Of a stretch of 64,000 nucleotides of DNA, positions 43,951 to 54,441 are shown piece after piece. The notes under the pieces are model-generated. The model searched no databases. It saw only the letters and a list, made by a program, of their open reading frames with translations, and was not told where the DNA came from. Position numbers and translations under genes: made by a program. Position 1 is the first letter of the stretch, and each line of letters opens with the position of its first letter. Source of the stretch: Pictodentalium vernedei (taxonomy: Eukaryota; Mollusca; Scaphopoda; Dentaliida; Dentaliidae); NCBI GenBank assembly GCA_031216915.1, contig CM062288.1:183050596-183114595 (forward strand). The letters are read 5' to 3'.

Positions 43951-44782
43951 CCATTTGCCACTTGAGCCGTAAAATAGAATATACTAAGCGAGTTCTTGTC
44001 CAATCAGAGGAGGAGGATTTTAGTCTTATTGGAACATAAGTCTCTTCTGTTTCCATCTAGCGATTCTATTGGAGATATATATCAGATGTCGCTACTACTA
44101 ACATTGTTGAGTAAAAAGCTAAAAAAAAGTTCAAACTGGTTGAAAAAGTGACTAATGACTCTTTGAATGATTGCATCTAATCTATAAAAAATCAACATTT
44201 ATATGAATGTACCCGTCCTCAAAGGCCTATAAAATCATTAAAAGAATGGACGGAAAGAAATTTAAACCATGGAAAAAATTGATTTCTGGCCACTCCGACC
44301 ACTCACCCACCCACCCCATCATGATCATACGTTCCTGGAAAAAGCTTTCGACACCCCCCACCCCCCACCCCCCCCCCCCCTCCCGAGAAGCAAACAAAAA
44401 AAAACTTGCGTAGTAATGCTCAGATGGAGACATTTTCACCACTACCTAATTACATGTTTCACTTGCAAGTAATTGTTAGTTTGGGAAGTCAATTTGGACA
44501 AGATAAAGAGACGAGGAGTAGAAATGGCTTTTTAGTCATACTAATATTTGGTAATAGAAAGCAATACACAAAATATGACAGACTCAAGATGTTTTGTTAG
44601 CTATATTGAACAAGTTTCCGGGATAATAAAGTTTATTACCAAATCCTGAAATATTGGACAAAACAGTCAGGACAGAATGGATTACTAACTACACTGTATA
44701 GAATCTGAGTAAAAAGATAAAGGTTTAACTCTTACCCACTCAGTGGCGTAACGCCCATACAACGAGGTTAGGGCGTCTCCTA
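43951..44782. other. Unassigned interval
   Basis: No gene. A His/Pro-rich frame over a C run (44350-44390) is an artefact. Confidence 0.5.
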
Positions 44783-44914
44783 CACTCTAAATCGGTTGGG
44801 TTAAAAATCAACCCAAATCGACTGGGTTGAGTGAATATGAACCCAATTTGGGTTCATATTCACTCAACCCAGTCGATTTGGGTTGATTTTTAACCCAACC
44901 GATTTTAGAGAGTA
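44783..44914. repeat. ~130-bp near-perfect palindrome
   Basis: ACTCTAAATCGGTTGGGTTA, AACCCAAATCGACTGGGTTG and complements meet at GAACCCAATTTGGGTTC with no spacer. Only two or three mismatches over about 65 bp of arm. Confidence 0.95.
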
Positions 44915-45340
44915 AGAGCCCCCAACAATTGCACGCTTTTAGGGGCCCCCAACAATTCCAACACTTTGGAAAAGATCATTATTATGGGTCTCAAAACAAT
45001 GTTGTAGTTGAAGCACTGAGGTAGGATGCTTCAATACCAGCTTGTATAAAGAATCAGGGCGATATTCTCTGAAACCAATTACGGGGTTGTGTACATGGCA
45101 CATGACAACATGAGACAGTAGTTCAAATAACGAAACAATTTTTCTTTTAATTCATTCACAAATGTGGATGCATTCTGTGCAAGTTGTTACAAAAACTGCC
45201 GAAGCAGTATCCGAAACCAACCAATGCCAACATGACTGCTTCGCGCTTTAGGTGCTGACCAACTAACGACGGAACGAAGACAGAAATGAAGGAAAGGACA
45301 AACGAAAATCACCATCAGGAAAATGTTAATTGTACCCGGT
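44915..45340. other. Unassigned interval
   Basis: No gene or known repeat is recognised. TGTACCCGGT just before the LINE resembles part of the MITE at 36997-37250. Confidence 0.5.
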
Positions 45341-45806
45341 ATAGAACAGTTCTGTGCTTTCCGGGGCTAAAGTGGAGGACCTGAGGGATAGAGTGGACGG
45401 TATTGTAGCTGGGTCGGGGCCTGATCCGGTAGTGGTATTACATGCGGGGTCCAATAACATCAGGGAGAGGAAATCAGTTCGTTTGGTGGACACATACAAG
45501 GACCTAATCAGTAAGCTACTTAGCAGGAATGCTCGGATCATCGTTTCAGGGGTGCTCCCCGTTATGGGTGGTGGGAATGAGAGGAACTCGCGGATTATGG
45601 CACTAAACGAGGAGCTGGAAGAGCACTGCAAAGACTTGGGAATACATTTCATTGACCACTGGGATTCATTCTGGGGACAAGGAGAGTTGTATGGGCGAGA
45701 CGGATTGCATTTAAGTAGGATGGGTACAGACCTGTTGGGCCAAAAAATTTTACAGGTGGCTGGGCCTTTTTTGGAGAAAAGGGGGGTAGGGGACCACAGC
45801 CGATAA
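45341..45806 (+). pseudogene. LINE ORF1 fragment: SGNH-hydrolase domain, 5'-truncated
   Basis: About 150 codons: GAKVEDLRDRVDGIVAG, the block III-like HAGSNNIRE (HVGSNNI in the other copy), ARIIVSGVLPVMGGG and the catalytic block V GRDGLHLSRMG. Block I (VAGSSIVRG) has been lost with the 5' truncation. It ends at a stop (45804-45806) 44 bp before the ORF2 ATG. Esterase-type domains in ORF1 are known for CR1-group LINEs. Confidence 0.85.
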
Positions 45807-45850
45807 CCCAGAGGGGCACAAATGCTGGGAACATAGGAAGAACAACAAAC

Positions 45851-48800
45851 ATGCACAACACAGGGACATACCAGGGTTATAATAATGTGCCAGTGATGAC
45901 AAAAAAACAAAGATTCATTAAGTTTGGGTACTGCAACATCCAGGGCCTGCACAAGAAAGTAAGCGAAATATCAACAATGATGGACGAAGGAGACTTCGAT
46001 ATAATGGGTCTAAGTGAGACGTGGATACGACGGGATGAGCGGGTTGATCAGATGAAGGGTTGCGTGTGGATAGGAGCTGGGCGAACTGAGGGTCAGAAAC
46101 GGGGTGGGGGTGTTGGCATCTACGCTAAAGAGGAATTACAGCCCTCATTGATTACAGATCTCACAGAAGCAAGGACTCAGATTCCAGTATCCAACGAAAT
46201 AGTCTGGGCAAAAATCAAGTTAGGAAGCAGGAGTGTTGCCGTTGGTGTTGTATACTTAGCAGTGGAGGGAAGTAAGCCCGAGTGGAATGATTCAATATAT
46301 ACAACTCTTAGATCGAATATCACAGAGCTTGAAAGTAGAGGGTTCAGTATTGTCCTAATGGGGGACTTCAATGGGCACATCGGGGATAAGGAGGAGGGCA
46401 TACAGGGAGGTGATAGGAAAATTAACACGAATGGGAGGAAGATGTTGGACCTATCAAAAGAGCTTGGTTTAAAGATCCTGAACAGGGATGCGAAATGTAA
46501 GGGTAAATGGACCTGGGAGAGGAACGATAAGAAAACAATAATTGATTATATACTCACTGACATTAGCGTATGGAGGGAGGTTATAGATGTAGAAATAGAT
46601 GACGAGGGAAAAAATGACTTGGGTAGTGATCACAACCTGATAACAGTTAAGATTATGGGCAAAAAGACGAATAGAGACAGAAATACCTTCAAGGAAGTTT
46701 GGGGACTAAAACAAGGAGCCGACTGGAAGCAGTTTCGGGAAAAACTAAAACCAAATCTTGAATGTATACCTAGGGATGCAAATGTCCAGAGTATTTCAGA
46801 TGGCATAGTAAATAGCCTAACAGAGGCAGGGAAGGAGTGTATAGGAAGGGTGAGGGTCCCAATGAGAGAGCTTGGATACAGGGTTAACGAGGGACTGAAA
46901 AAGGCTATAAAAGAAAGGAAGGTAAAATGCGCTGCTTACAGAAGAAGTAGGAAGCTTAAAGGGGTGGATAACAATGACACGAGACTAATGAAAGGAGAAT
47001 ATGAACTGGCACGGAAAAAGGTGAATGAGATAAAGAATAATAATAGGAAGGAGCACAATTGCAGTCTTGCCAGAACAATAAAGAAAACGGGGGGTTCGAG
47101 CTCAAACGTATTTTGGAACTGGGTAAATAAACGGGGGGAAAGTAGTGTGCAGAGTATCAAAGTGGATGGGGAAAGTACAGAAGATAAAGGCCGTATCGCT
47201 TCAGAGTTAGTCAAGCACTGGGAAAAGATAAACGATAGGCGATGGGGCAGTGGGTCCCCACCAAAAAGAAATACACTGGTGGAGGAGAACCTATCCAATC
47301 GTGTATGTAGCGAAATAACGGCAGAAGAAGTGCGGAACGTGGTCTCGAAATTAAAAAATGGTAAAGCGGGAGAGACTGATGAAATTCCGAACGAATTCCT
47401 CAAAAATGGAGGGGAGGCACTTATTGAAGTCCTGACAAACCTTTTCAACCTGGCTCTACGAAAGCAAGAGGTCCCCAGAGAGTGGAGGGAAAGTAAGGTG
47501 TCGTTCATACACAAAAAGGGGGATAAGGAAGTTCTAGATAACTATAGGGGGATATCAGTTAGTAGTAACATCGGAAAAGTATTCTGTAAGGTCATATACG
47601 GTAGACTAGAGGAAGTTATTGAAGAGAAAGGTTTTTTAGGAGAAATTCAAAATGGTTTCAGGAAAGGACGAAGAGTCACTGATCACCTATTTACACTCAC
47701 CCAACTGATAGAATCAACAAAGGCTGAAAAGAAAAAGATGTTTCTGGCATTTCTAGATGTGAAAAAAGCGTACGACCGAGTGTGAAGGGAAGGTATGTGG
47801 CGAAAGCTCGAGGGCATCGGACTGGGGGGTGACTTTGTGGGAATCATGAAAGCACTGTATACAGATGTGCAAAGCCAACTCAGTCTAGGGAGTATCACTA
47901 CAAAACGAGTCCCTATGGATATAGGCCTCAGGCAGGGGTGTATCTTTTCACCGATTTTGTTTGCATTGTATGTTAAAGATTTAGGGGACGAACTAATTCA
48001 GAGTGCGGAGGGAGTAAATGTTGGAGACATAAAGATACCAGGCTTATTCTTTGCGGACGACATGGTGTTAATGTCTAGAACTGAACAGGGGCTAGAGAAA
48101 TTGCTGGAAATTGTTGGTAGATATGGGAACACTTGGCGGCTCGAACTAAATGCAAATAAAAGCAAGGTAATACCCGTTGGACGCAAGGTAGATATGACGA
48201 AGAGATGGAGAGTGGGGGAGTTCTCAATCCCCGAAGGGGAAAGCAAACAAATCACTGTAGGAGAAACGGGAGAGTATGAGTATCTAGGGGTAAGCATAAA
48301 TATAACGGGAAGAGGGGTGTACAGAAATTACTCGGCCAAACTGATTCTGAAGGGGAAAAGAATTCTGAACCAACTAAAACTTTTAGGGAAAAATAGTTTC
48401 AACAAGGTCTTTGTGGGGAAAACACTGTGGGAGAGGGTGGGTTTACCAAGTATAACGTATGGCACGGACGTGATTCCATTAAACCAAACCGTTATTAAGA
48501 AGTTGGAAAGTACTCAGAATGATGCCGGCAGATGGATAACAGGGTCGAGTAATGCTACAGCTTTGGAAGCAGTAAGGGGGGAGCTTGGGTGGATGAAAAT
48601 CAAGGACAGGGTAGATTTGGGAAAACTGTGTTACTTTAACTACTTGAGACACCTGCCTGACAACCGGTGGTGCAAATTGATGCTCGATACCATTTGGAAT
48701 TCTAATATAGAAACGGGGTGGTCAAAACATGTGAGGGAACTAATGGACAATTACTCTATAGAGGTCACAAACATAGAAGTAGGAATGAAAGAAGGCAAAA

Positions 48801-49300
48801 GGTTTGTCAAAGAGAGAGTCATGGAAAATTGCAATCGAAACTGGCGAGCAGGGGTTAGCGTGAAAAGATCACTGCAGGGGTTACAATATAAAGAAAAGCC
48901 AGCTTTTGAGAAGTACCTAGATGGCACCTTTGGAGGGTCACTGCTGTTCAAACTGAGATCAAGATCACTGGAGCTTCGGGGAAAAATTGGGAGAGATGGG
49001 GAAAAGGGATGCCAAATGTGCCACCCTGGAGTAGTGGAGACCCTGGAACATTTTCTCTTGGAATGCCCACAGTATATACCTCATAGAATAAAATTTATTG
49101 GAAGAATAATGCAGAAGTGGGGTGAAGAAACAAAGGATAGATGGCTGAAGGGGGACACGAGGGAGAGGGTAGGAATGCTTATTGAAGAAATTGAAAAAGA
49201 GGAAGTGAGGGACACTATTAAGCAGTTTATATCTGAATGCTGGGAGGAGAGGAGGGAAGAGGGGGTGGGGTGCAGGGGGAATGATAGCCTTCTCTTATGA
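45851..49300 (+). pseudogene. LINE ORF2: endonuclease and reverse transcriptase, one nonsense codon
   Basis: 1149 codons in one frame from ATG 45851, interrupted only by TGA at 47783-47785 in the motif FLDVKKAYDRV-stop-REGMW, where the family normally has Trp; a single-base change accounts for it. Endonuclease at residues 15-270: CNIQGLHKK, LSETWI, GDFNGHIG, DYILTD, SDHNLITV. RT: SFIHKKGDKEVLDNYRGISV, FLDVKKAYD, GLRQGCIFSPILFALYVKDL and the catalytic FFADDM near 48050. C-terminal zinc knuckle-like CQMCHPGVVETLEHFLLECP. No RNase H. The NYRGI/LRQGC motifs differ from the L2/CR1 copy at 3084-6129, so this is another clade, which I leave unnamed. Confidence 0.93.
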
Positions 49301-49345
49301 GGACCGCGACAAATCAGCGGCTGGCCAAAGAGTTATTATTATTAC

Positions 49346-49470
49346 TTCATTAATTAAGTTTTTGACTATTACTCCAATAATTAGTGTTTGGAATCTAATA
49401 TTATTGCGTCCGCGGAAATATTCCCCACCCGTGACCTGTCCACGTCGGCTATACGGTAACCACTAACCAT
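49346..49470. mobile_element. Partial Tc1/mariner-like MITE
   Basis: AATATTATTGCGTCCGCGGA and flanks match the complement of 37025-37110. One end is cut by the LINE; the other retains GACCTGTCCACGTCGGC. Confidence 0.65.
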
Positions 49471-49486
49471 CACTAGAACTCCTTAA

Positions 49487-49718
49487 CCCTTTACCCAACG
49501 AATCGCCCGCATCCGCCCTGTAATATGCAAATTGAGCAGTTGAAAAAATTAAATTTTTCAAAATATTTCAACAAAACCATATCATGTGACCCCTCATTGG
49601 AACGAGCTCATTGAGCTCGTTCCAATGAGGGGTCACATGATATGGTTTTGTTGAAAATTTCTGAAAAATTATATTTAAAATAATAAAATTTGATATCGTC
49701 TGCGTTGGGTAAAGGGCT
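49487..49718. mobile_element. TTAA-flanked fold-back MITE (copy G, second subfamily)
   Basis: TTAA at 49483-49486 and 49719-49722, with two extra bases after GGG at the right. Arms AAAACCATATCATGTGACCC as in copy F; apex CTCATTGGAACGAGCTCATT. Confidence 0.9.
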
Positions 49719-49859
49719 TTAAAGCAAGTCAAGGCCGGATGGATATTATACTGAATAGAATGTTTATACCCAGTCAGTGTGATGGAATATAACATTATAA
49801 TGTACTGAATAATTACAGTATGCGACCTAAGGGCCCCCAATATTATAGTTACGTCACTG

Positions 49860-50096
49860 TACCGGCTGAATACTTTTAAGATACTTTTCATCAAATCTAG
49901 TCATGGCTGCTTCAGAGCAGAATTGATAAAACAAATCATCTGAATTTAACTTAAGAAATCACTGGTGAAAAATTCCATTCAATTTACAGGGTGGAGACTG
50001 GATTAAATATACCCAAATTATAATATTTCAAAGGCAATAGAAATACTGTCTTAGGCAGGAATATCCGCCAGCAGCATGCAAGCAGTTAAAAGTCAC
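49860..50096. repeat. Partial third copy of the inverted-repeat arm
   Basis: Matches 40140-40385 (right arm) in the same orientation: AAATCTAGTCATGGC, CCCAAATTATA, ATCCTGTCTTCGGCAGG-type blocks. The arm sequence is therefore a dispersed repeat, not unique DNA. Confidence 0.8.
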
Positions 50097-50350
50097 GCTT
50101 TTTAAACATCTTTCTGTTATCTAATTGGCCAATTTCGACGTCTAGCTCATTCCACATTCTTTCATACAGGTAGGATGGGCTCTTTTCTAATGATCTATTC
50201 CGTGTTCTTTTTACACGAAGAAGATCAGACTGCCTAGTACCTCTTTGGGTGTGTCTATTAACGTACGCGAAGAATTTCAAAAACGATGCGGGAAGGTTGG
50301 ACTTTTTCCAATCGTAGACGAACAATGCAGCGTAAAGTATGAATAAGTTG
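50086..50350 (-). pseudogene. L2-like LINE C-terminal remnant
   Basis: Minus-strand frame FVYDWKKSNLPASFLKFFAY, then TRQSDLLRVKRTRNRSLEKS and ERMWNELDVEI, equivalent to the thumb/tail of the 5660-6129 segment. It lies head-to-head with a plus-strand LINE remnant that begins near 50400. Confidence 0.78.
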
Positions 50351-50399
50351 TTAATTGTTGTGGTTAAATATATAAAAATGGTAATGCCAAACTTGGTTC

Positions 50400-51671
50400 A
50401 AGAGTTACCTAAAGAATAGGACTCAATATGTCGCGTTTGGTGACAGTAAATCCAATCTAGAAGAACTAGTATGTGGAGTTGCACAAGGATAAATACTCGG
50501 CCTCATATTGTCTCTCATATGCATCAATGTCATAAGCAATATAACTTCATTAAATCCTCCATGGTTTGCAAATGATACCCCGGTATACAAATCTGGCGCG
50601 TAGGTATCCCCATCTGCGCCCCACCGCTGTCTTTGACTCAAAATATAGCTGAATGGCGAGCCGCTAACCACTAAGTTCTGAACACTAAGAAAACTAAGTA
50701 CATCCTAATCAGCCCAAGTCACACAACGGAAACGCACCCTCACACAATCAGAAAGTCTGTATAAACAATCGGGTAATCAATACAGTTGGTAGCAGGCCCG
50801 AAAATAAGCAGTCTGACATTTGCAGAATGAGGTGCCGATAGGGTGAATTTGATGATGGTATCCCATACAGTGGGCCAATTTATCCTCTGGGTACCTCTTT
50901 CCATTTATTCTTGAGACTGATTCAGATCGAGGTTCACAGAGAGTAAATTTAGTGATGCTACCCTGCTATAGCAGGGTAGCATCACTAAATTCACCCTCTG
51001 GGGACCTCATGTTGCAGATGTCAGTCTGCTTATTTTCTGGCTTGGTTGGTAGTGTGGAAAACTATGATAAATCCTTAAAATTTCTTGATATAAATATTGA
51101 TGAAAATTTATCTTACAAAGCACACATTTTCCCAACCTGCGCGAAAGTTACACTTGCCAATTTCGCCCCAATAAAGTTAAGAAGGTTCCCCCTCACAAAG
51201 TTATGGCAATGTTATACTTCACACTAATACAGAGTGAATTCATTTATGGAATTCTTTTATGGGATGTCTCAAAAGGCAGCGATCACCTTTATAAACTACA
51301 GAAACGAACGATGCACATAATAAATAATCCGAAATATAATGCCCACACTGAACCTCCATTTATCAAAGATAGTATACTGAAGATAAAAGACTTATACAAA
51401 TTACATGCTTCATTATTTCTCCTTGATTGGCACAATAGAAACTTTCCAGATTCCTTTGCAAACTTTTTCGCAATGATTAATAATCAAACTAATATATGAA
51501 TACACGTTAGACGGGAATCTTATGCAGACACAGAACCAGAACTAAAACCCTTGATAAGTTGTCTGTCTTTGCACTCCCAACAGTTTGGGGCGAGTTAGAA
51601 ATGGATATCCGAAAGAACAGGAAAGAATTCAAGAAACAAAATAATCGAAACATTTTTCTTCTTCTATTCTG
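50400..51671 (+). pseudogene. L2-like LINE RT remnant, interrupted by a MITE
   Basis: 50400-50620 reads NRTQYVAFGDSKSN, GVAQG-stop-ILGL and FANDT, degenerate GVPQGSILGP and FADDT. After the MITE (50793-51044) it continues KFLDINIDENLSYKAHI (from 51070), IYGILLWDVSK, IKDLYKLHASLFLLDWHNRN and ends LSVFALPTVWGEL. Multiple stops and frameshifts. Confidence 0.82.
50793..51044. mobile_element. hAT-like fold-back MITE, copy 1 (8-bp TSD)
   Basis: 252 bp flanked by perfect GTTGGTAG (50785-50792 and 51045-51052). 19-bp inverted ends CAGGCCCGAAAATAAGCAG and complement of CTGCTTATTTTCTGGCTTG. Central palindrome GATGCTACCCTGCTATAGCA. It splits the LINE RT remnant. Confidence 0.93.
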
Positions 51672-51690
51672 AGACATTTCATGCTCTAAC

Positions 51691-51951
51691 CAAGCCTGGA
51701 AGTAAACAATTTGTCATTTGCGGAATGAGGTCGCAGGGGATAAATCTGCTGATGCTATCCCATGCAGTGGTCTAGAACCCCCCGATTTAGCCTGTGGGTA
51801 CCTCTTTCTGTTTCGGTCTGAGGCCTTATTCAGATTGAGGTTCACAGAGGGTAAATTTGGTAATGCTACCCTGCTGTGCAGGGTAGCATCGCCAAATTTA
51901 CCCTCTTGGGACCTGATTTTGCAGATGACATTCTGCTTATTTCCAGGCTCG
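51691..51951. mobile_element. hAT-like fold-back MITE, copy 2 (8-bp TSD)
   Basis: 261 bp flanked by perfect GCTCTAAC (51683-51690 and 51952-51959). Ends CAAGCCTGGAAGTAAACAA and complement of CTGCTTATTTCCAGGCTCG. Central palindrome AATGCTACCCTGCTGTGCAG. Inserted just after the LINE remnant. Related start-like sequence CAAGCCTGATAATGAACAG at 23388. Confidence 0.93.
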
Positions 51952-51959
51952 GCTCTAAC

Positions 51960-52335
51960 CCTTATTGTTAGATTGTATTATCCAGTGTGTCTTCAAGACC
52001 AGCTTCTAGTTTTTCATGATGGGATAATTAACTTAACAAGGTTTATGGTTGCCATTGGGAGTTGTCTGATATCCTCGTCCCCGCTGCTTCTGATTCGACC
52101 CGTACTTTACGCAAGTATGGTTATTGCTCTTTGTACCCTTGGCAAAATGCAGGAATGGTGTCAGGTGAAAAGTTGTATCAGATGTTGACCTTCAATGACT
52201 ATGCGCCCAAGCCGACGTGAGACCCCCGAGTAAGTGGAATACCAATGTATTAAATTATCTTGCAAATATTTCAATTGTAATTTTAATTATAGGTAATATA
52301 TGTATATCCCGTTATGTATTAGTATACTGACAAAT
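51960..52335. other. Unassigned interval
   Basis: The long plus-strand frame here spans the MITE and has no motif. No gene is recognised. Confidence 0.4.
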
Positions 52336-52482
52336 AAAGTCAATCGATTAATCAGTCAAAGAAAACAGTGAATCTGAAAACGATACCTATACTATACTCT
52401 ACTATTTTTCATAATCGAGCAATCAATCAAAGATAAAAGTTAGTCTGAAAATGATACCTATGCTATACTCAACTTTGTCTTA
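52336..52482 (+). repeat. Two ~85-bp direct repeats
   Basis: TCTGAAAACGATACCTATAC / TCTGAAAATGATACCTATGC with similar flanks, offset about 85 bp. Confidence 0.8.
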
Positions 52483-52749
52483 AATTCAAAAAATAGGGCC
52501 AGTTTTAAAATTGATAACAGTTTCAAAGGCTTCTTTAGCGACGTTTCTGATGATGAATTACTGCGTTGTATTGATGAAAAGAATGATGGAGTGCCACGGC
52601 AAGCTTTGAATACCAGACGCTTCGTAACGCCAATTTCTCATATGGAACGTGATCACACTTCTGACTCCCGATTTTCAACGAAAAGTGAGTCCAAGAGTAA
52701 ATGGCTACAGGTTGAACTCTGGCTATTGGGCATCATTTTTATACAATAA
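52444..52749 (+). other. Unassigned open frame or possible exon
   Basis: An open frame of about 100 codons without an early ATG. FKGFFSDVSDDELLRCIDEK then NDGVPRQALNTRRFV is not low-complexity and looks protein-like, faintly like the N-terminal part of tyrosine-recombinase or ZMYM-type proteins. A good donor-like AAAAGTGAGT lies at 52681-52690, but the upstream acceptor is poor. I do not recognise the product. Confidence 0.25.
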
Positions 52750-52770
52750 GGGTAATAAACATTATACAAT

Positions 52771-52902
52771 TATGGACTTTTGTGGTGGTGAATATGATGT
52801 GATATGAACCTAAAAAACTTATATTAACCGAGACATTAGCCTCGGTCAATATAAGTTTTTTAGGTTCATTTCACATCATATTTAGCACCACAAAAGTCCA
52901 TA
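52771..52902. repeat. ~130-bp inverted repeat
   Basis: TATGGACTTTTGTGGTGGTG and TATGAACCTAAAAAACTTAT with complements around ACCGAGACATTAGCCTCGGT. Near-perfect arms. Confidence 0.92.
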
Positions 52903-53186
52903 AGTTTTTTATTATATACACCATCCTCAAAAAAGCCAATCTTCTATTTGTCAATTAAAAGTTCAATTATATCAACCAGAAATACTTTTATTTAACAATA
53001 AAATAGTTATCATCTGCAGAATAACATAAAAATAAACAATGTTATCGAGATTACGTCGACTGAAATAGAACTAGAGAGGGGATTTCCAAAAGCTGTATTT
53101 AGAAAATTGATATTCACTGCAAAACCGGTGTACATGAATTTGCGAGTACCAGTCACGTGTATAAAATCCAGCCAATAGAAGCGTGG
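52903..53186. other. Unassigned interval
   Basis: No gene or known repeat is recognised. Confidence 0.5.
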
Positions 53187-53249
<63 letters not shown>

Positions 53250-53570
53250 TTGGGGTTTAAGGTCAGGTATTTCTGTACAATGGCTAACCATGACCGTGAC
53301 AGTTTTACGGGTGGAGGAAGCCGGCGTACCCGGAGAGAACCACCGAGCAACGGTGAGCAACTGTCAGCTCCCCAACATACTAACTCCACACAAGCAGGGT
53401 TAGCATTGGTTGAAGACAAGTGCACCATCGACGTGCAGTACGCCTTAGTACACGACGTCACCGTGCCCCTACATGGGCAATGAGGGTGAAGTGTCTTGCC
53501 CAAGGACACAACCTGTGATGCTGACTCAAGTGCAGACTCCTTGTTCATCTGTGGGGTAGCCAAATTATAT
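53187..53570 (-). mobile_element. SINE with degraded head, long (AAAT)n tail
   Basis: Minus-oriented: tail at 53187-53252, then the shared 3' part (GGTACGCCGGCTTCCTCC on the minus strand) and body (GGTTGTGTCCTTGGGCAAGA at about 53490-53515). The 5' head beyond 53515 is not clearly tRNA- or 5S-like. Confidence 0.85.
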
Positions 53571-53689
53571 ACCAATGATTAACAATGCATGACGTCAGTG
53601 AAAGCTTTTAAAGTTAGACTATCACACGCTTAATAGTTGGATAGTTGTATATCTAACAGTTAACTGTTTTTATTTTACATCTATTGAAA

Positions 53690-54118
53690 TGTAACACATC
53701 GCGAGAGAAGCGCGGGACTCGAGGCTCGAACCGTCAACCTCTAGCACACAAAGCGGCCGATTTACCACGTGACTAAGAGATCTGAAACAACCAGGCTGGT
53801 TGTTAAATGGACCTTATGCCTCGACCGAGCTACACTACTCTCACGTTCTTTGAGATTCACCCACGATGAATACCACCCCAGATTCCACCTCAGAGCGGCC
53901 GAAACATCAACCATGCTTCACAACCGCGTCCACAATGCCACCAACTGCTGAGGATCGGACGATCCCCCAAATGTAACAGATCGAGAGAGAAGTGCGGGAG
54001 ACGAGGCACGAACCACTGACCTCTAGCAAACAAAGCGAGCGATTTACCACCAGACAAAGAGATACGGACCAACCAGGCTGGTTGGTAGATGGCCCTTATA
54101 CCTCGACCGCTACAGAAC
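53690..54118 (-). mobile_element. TRIM-like LTR element, second copy, one LTR truncated
   Basis: Same plan as 11193-11635. LTR 53690-53874 (minus-strand 3' end TGTTACA), internal part of about 97 bp, PBS at 53952-53969 (minus strand TGGGGGATCGTCCG, one change from the tRNA-Pro complement), LTR from 53972, truncated near 54118. The internal part keeps CCGCTCTGAGG and CAGCAGTTGG-type blocks seen in copy one, so both derive from one miniature element rather than two separate deletions. Confidence 0.82.
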
Positions 54119-54146
54119 TACCCAAAAACAAAAAGTGTTTAAGTAG

Positions 54147-54239
54147 GATAAATAACTCGTTGATGTTGGATAGGCGTGAAAAAACTCCCTCGACGTGGAG
54201 CTTTTTCTCGCCTATCCAACATCAACGAGTTATTTATCG
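54147..54239. repeat. Inverted repeat
   Basis: GATAAATAACTCGTTGATGT, TGGATAGGCGTGAAAAA and complements around CTCCCTCGACGTGGAG. A smaller hairpin (ATCTGAACGTAG / CTACGTTCAGAT) follows at 54256-54290. Confidence 0.92.
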
Positions 54240-54441
54240 TCTATTTAGTTCAGCGATCTGAACGTAGCGGCTACCCCACTACGTTCAGATTCCATTCATT
54301 AATTTCTCAGCAAACATCCCATCCAAAACTGACCGGAACTTTGGCCACGAAAATAAGAAATTTGTATTGATCGCATGCCTCTCTAACCTACTGTCATCGA
54401 TAGAGCAATTACTCGTGTGTCTTTTAGAATAAATCAGATAT

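Larger units (their letters stand above)
45341..49344 (+). mobile_element. Non-LTR retrotransposon with SGNH-ORF1, 5'-truncated, near-intact ORF2
   Basis: Begins inside ORF1 at the SGNH domain (equivalent to 61956 in the other copy) and continues to the complete 3' end, CGACAAATCAGCG, GGCCAAAG and (TTA)n. Over the ~1.2 kb shared with the 60.9-kb copy the two are almost identical, so the family moved recently. Only one stop breaks ORF2. It abuts a partial Tc1-like MITE (49346-49470). Confidence 0.9.

Noticed and set aside
45320-49360. Target duplication of the 45-kb LINE
   Set aside because: Short AT-rich similarities (TTAATT) exist on both sides but no convincing repeat; the left flank TGTACCCGGT instead resembles the MITE that the LINE may have entered.
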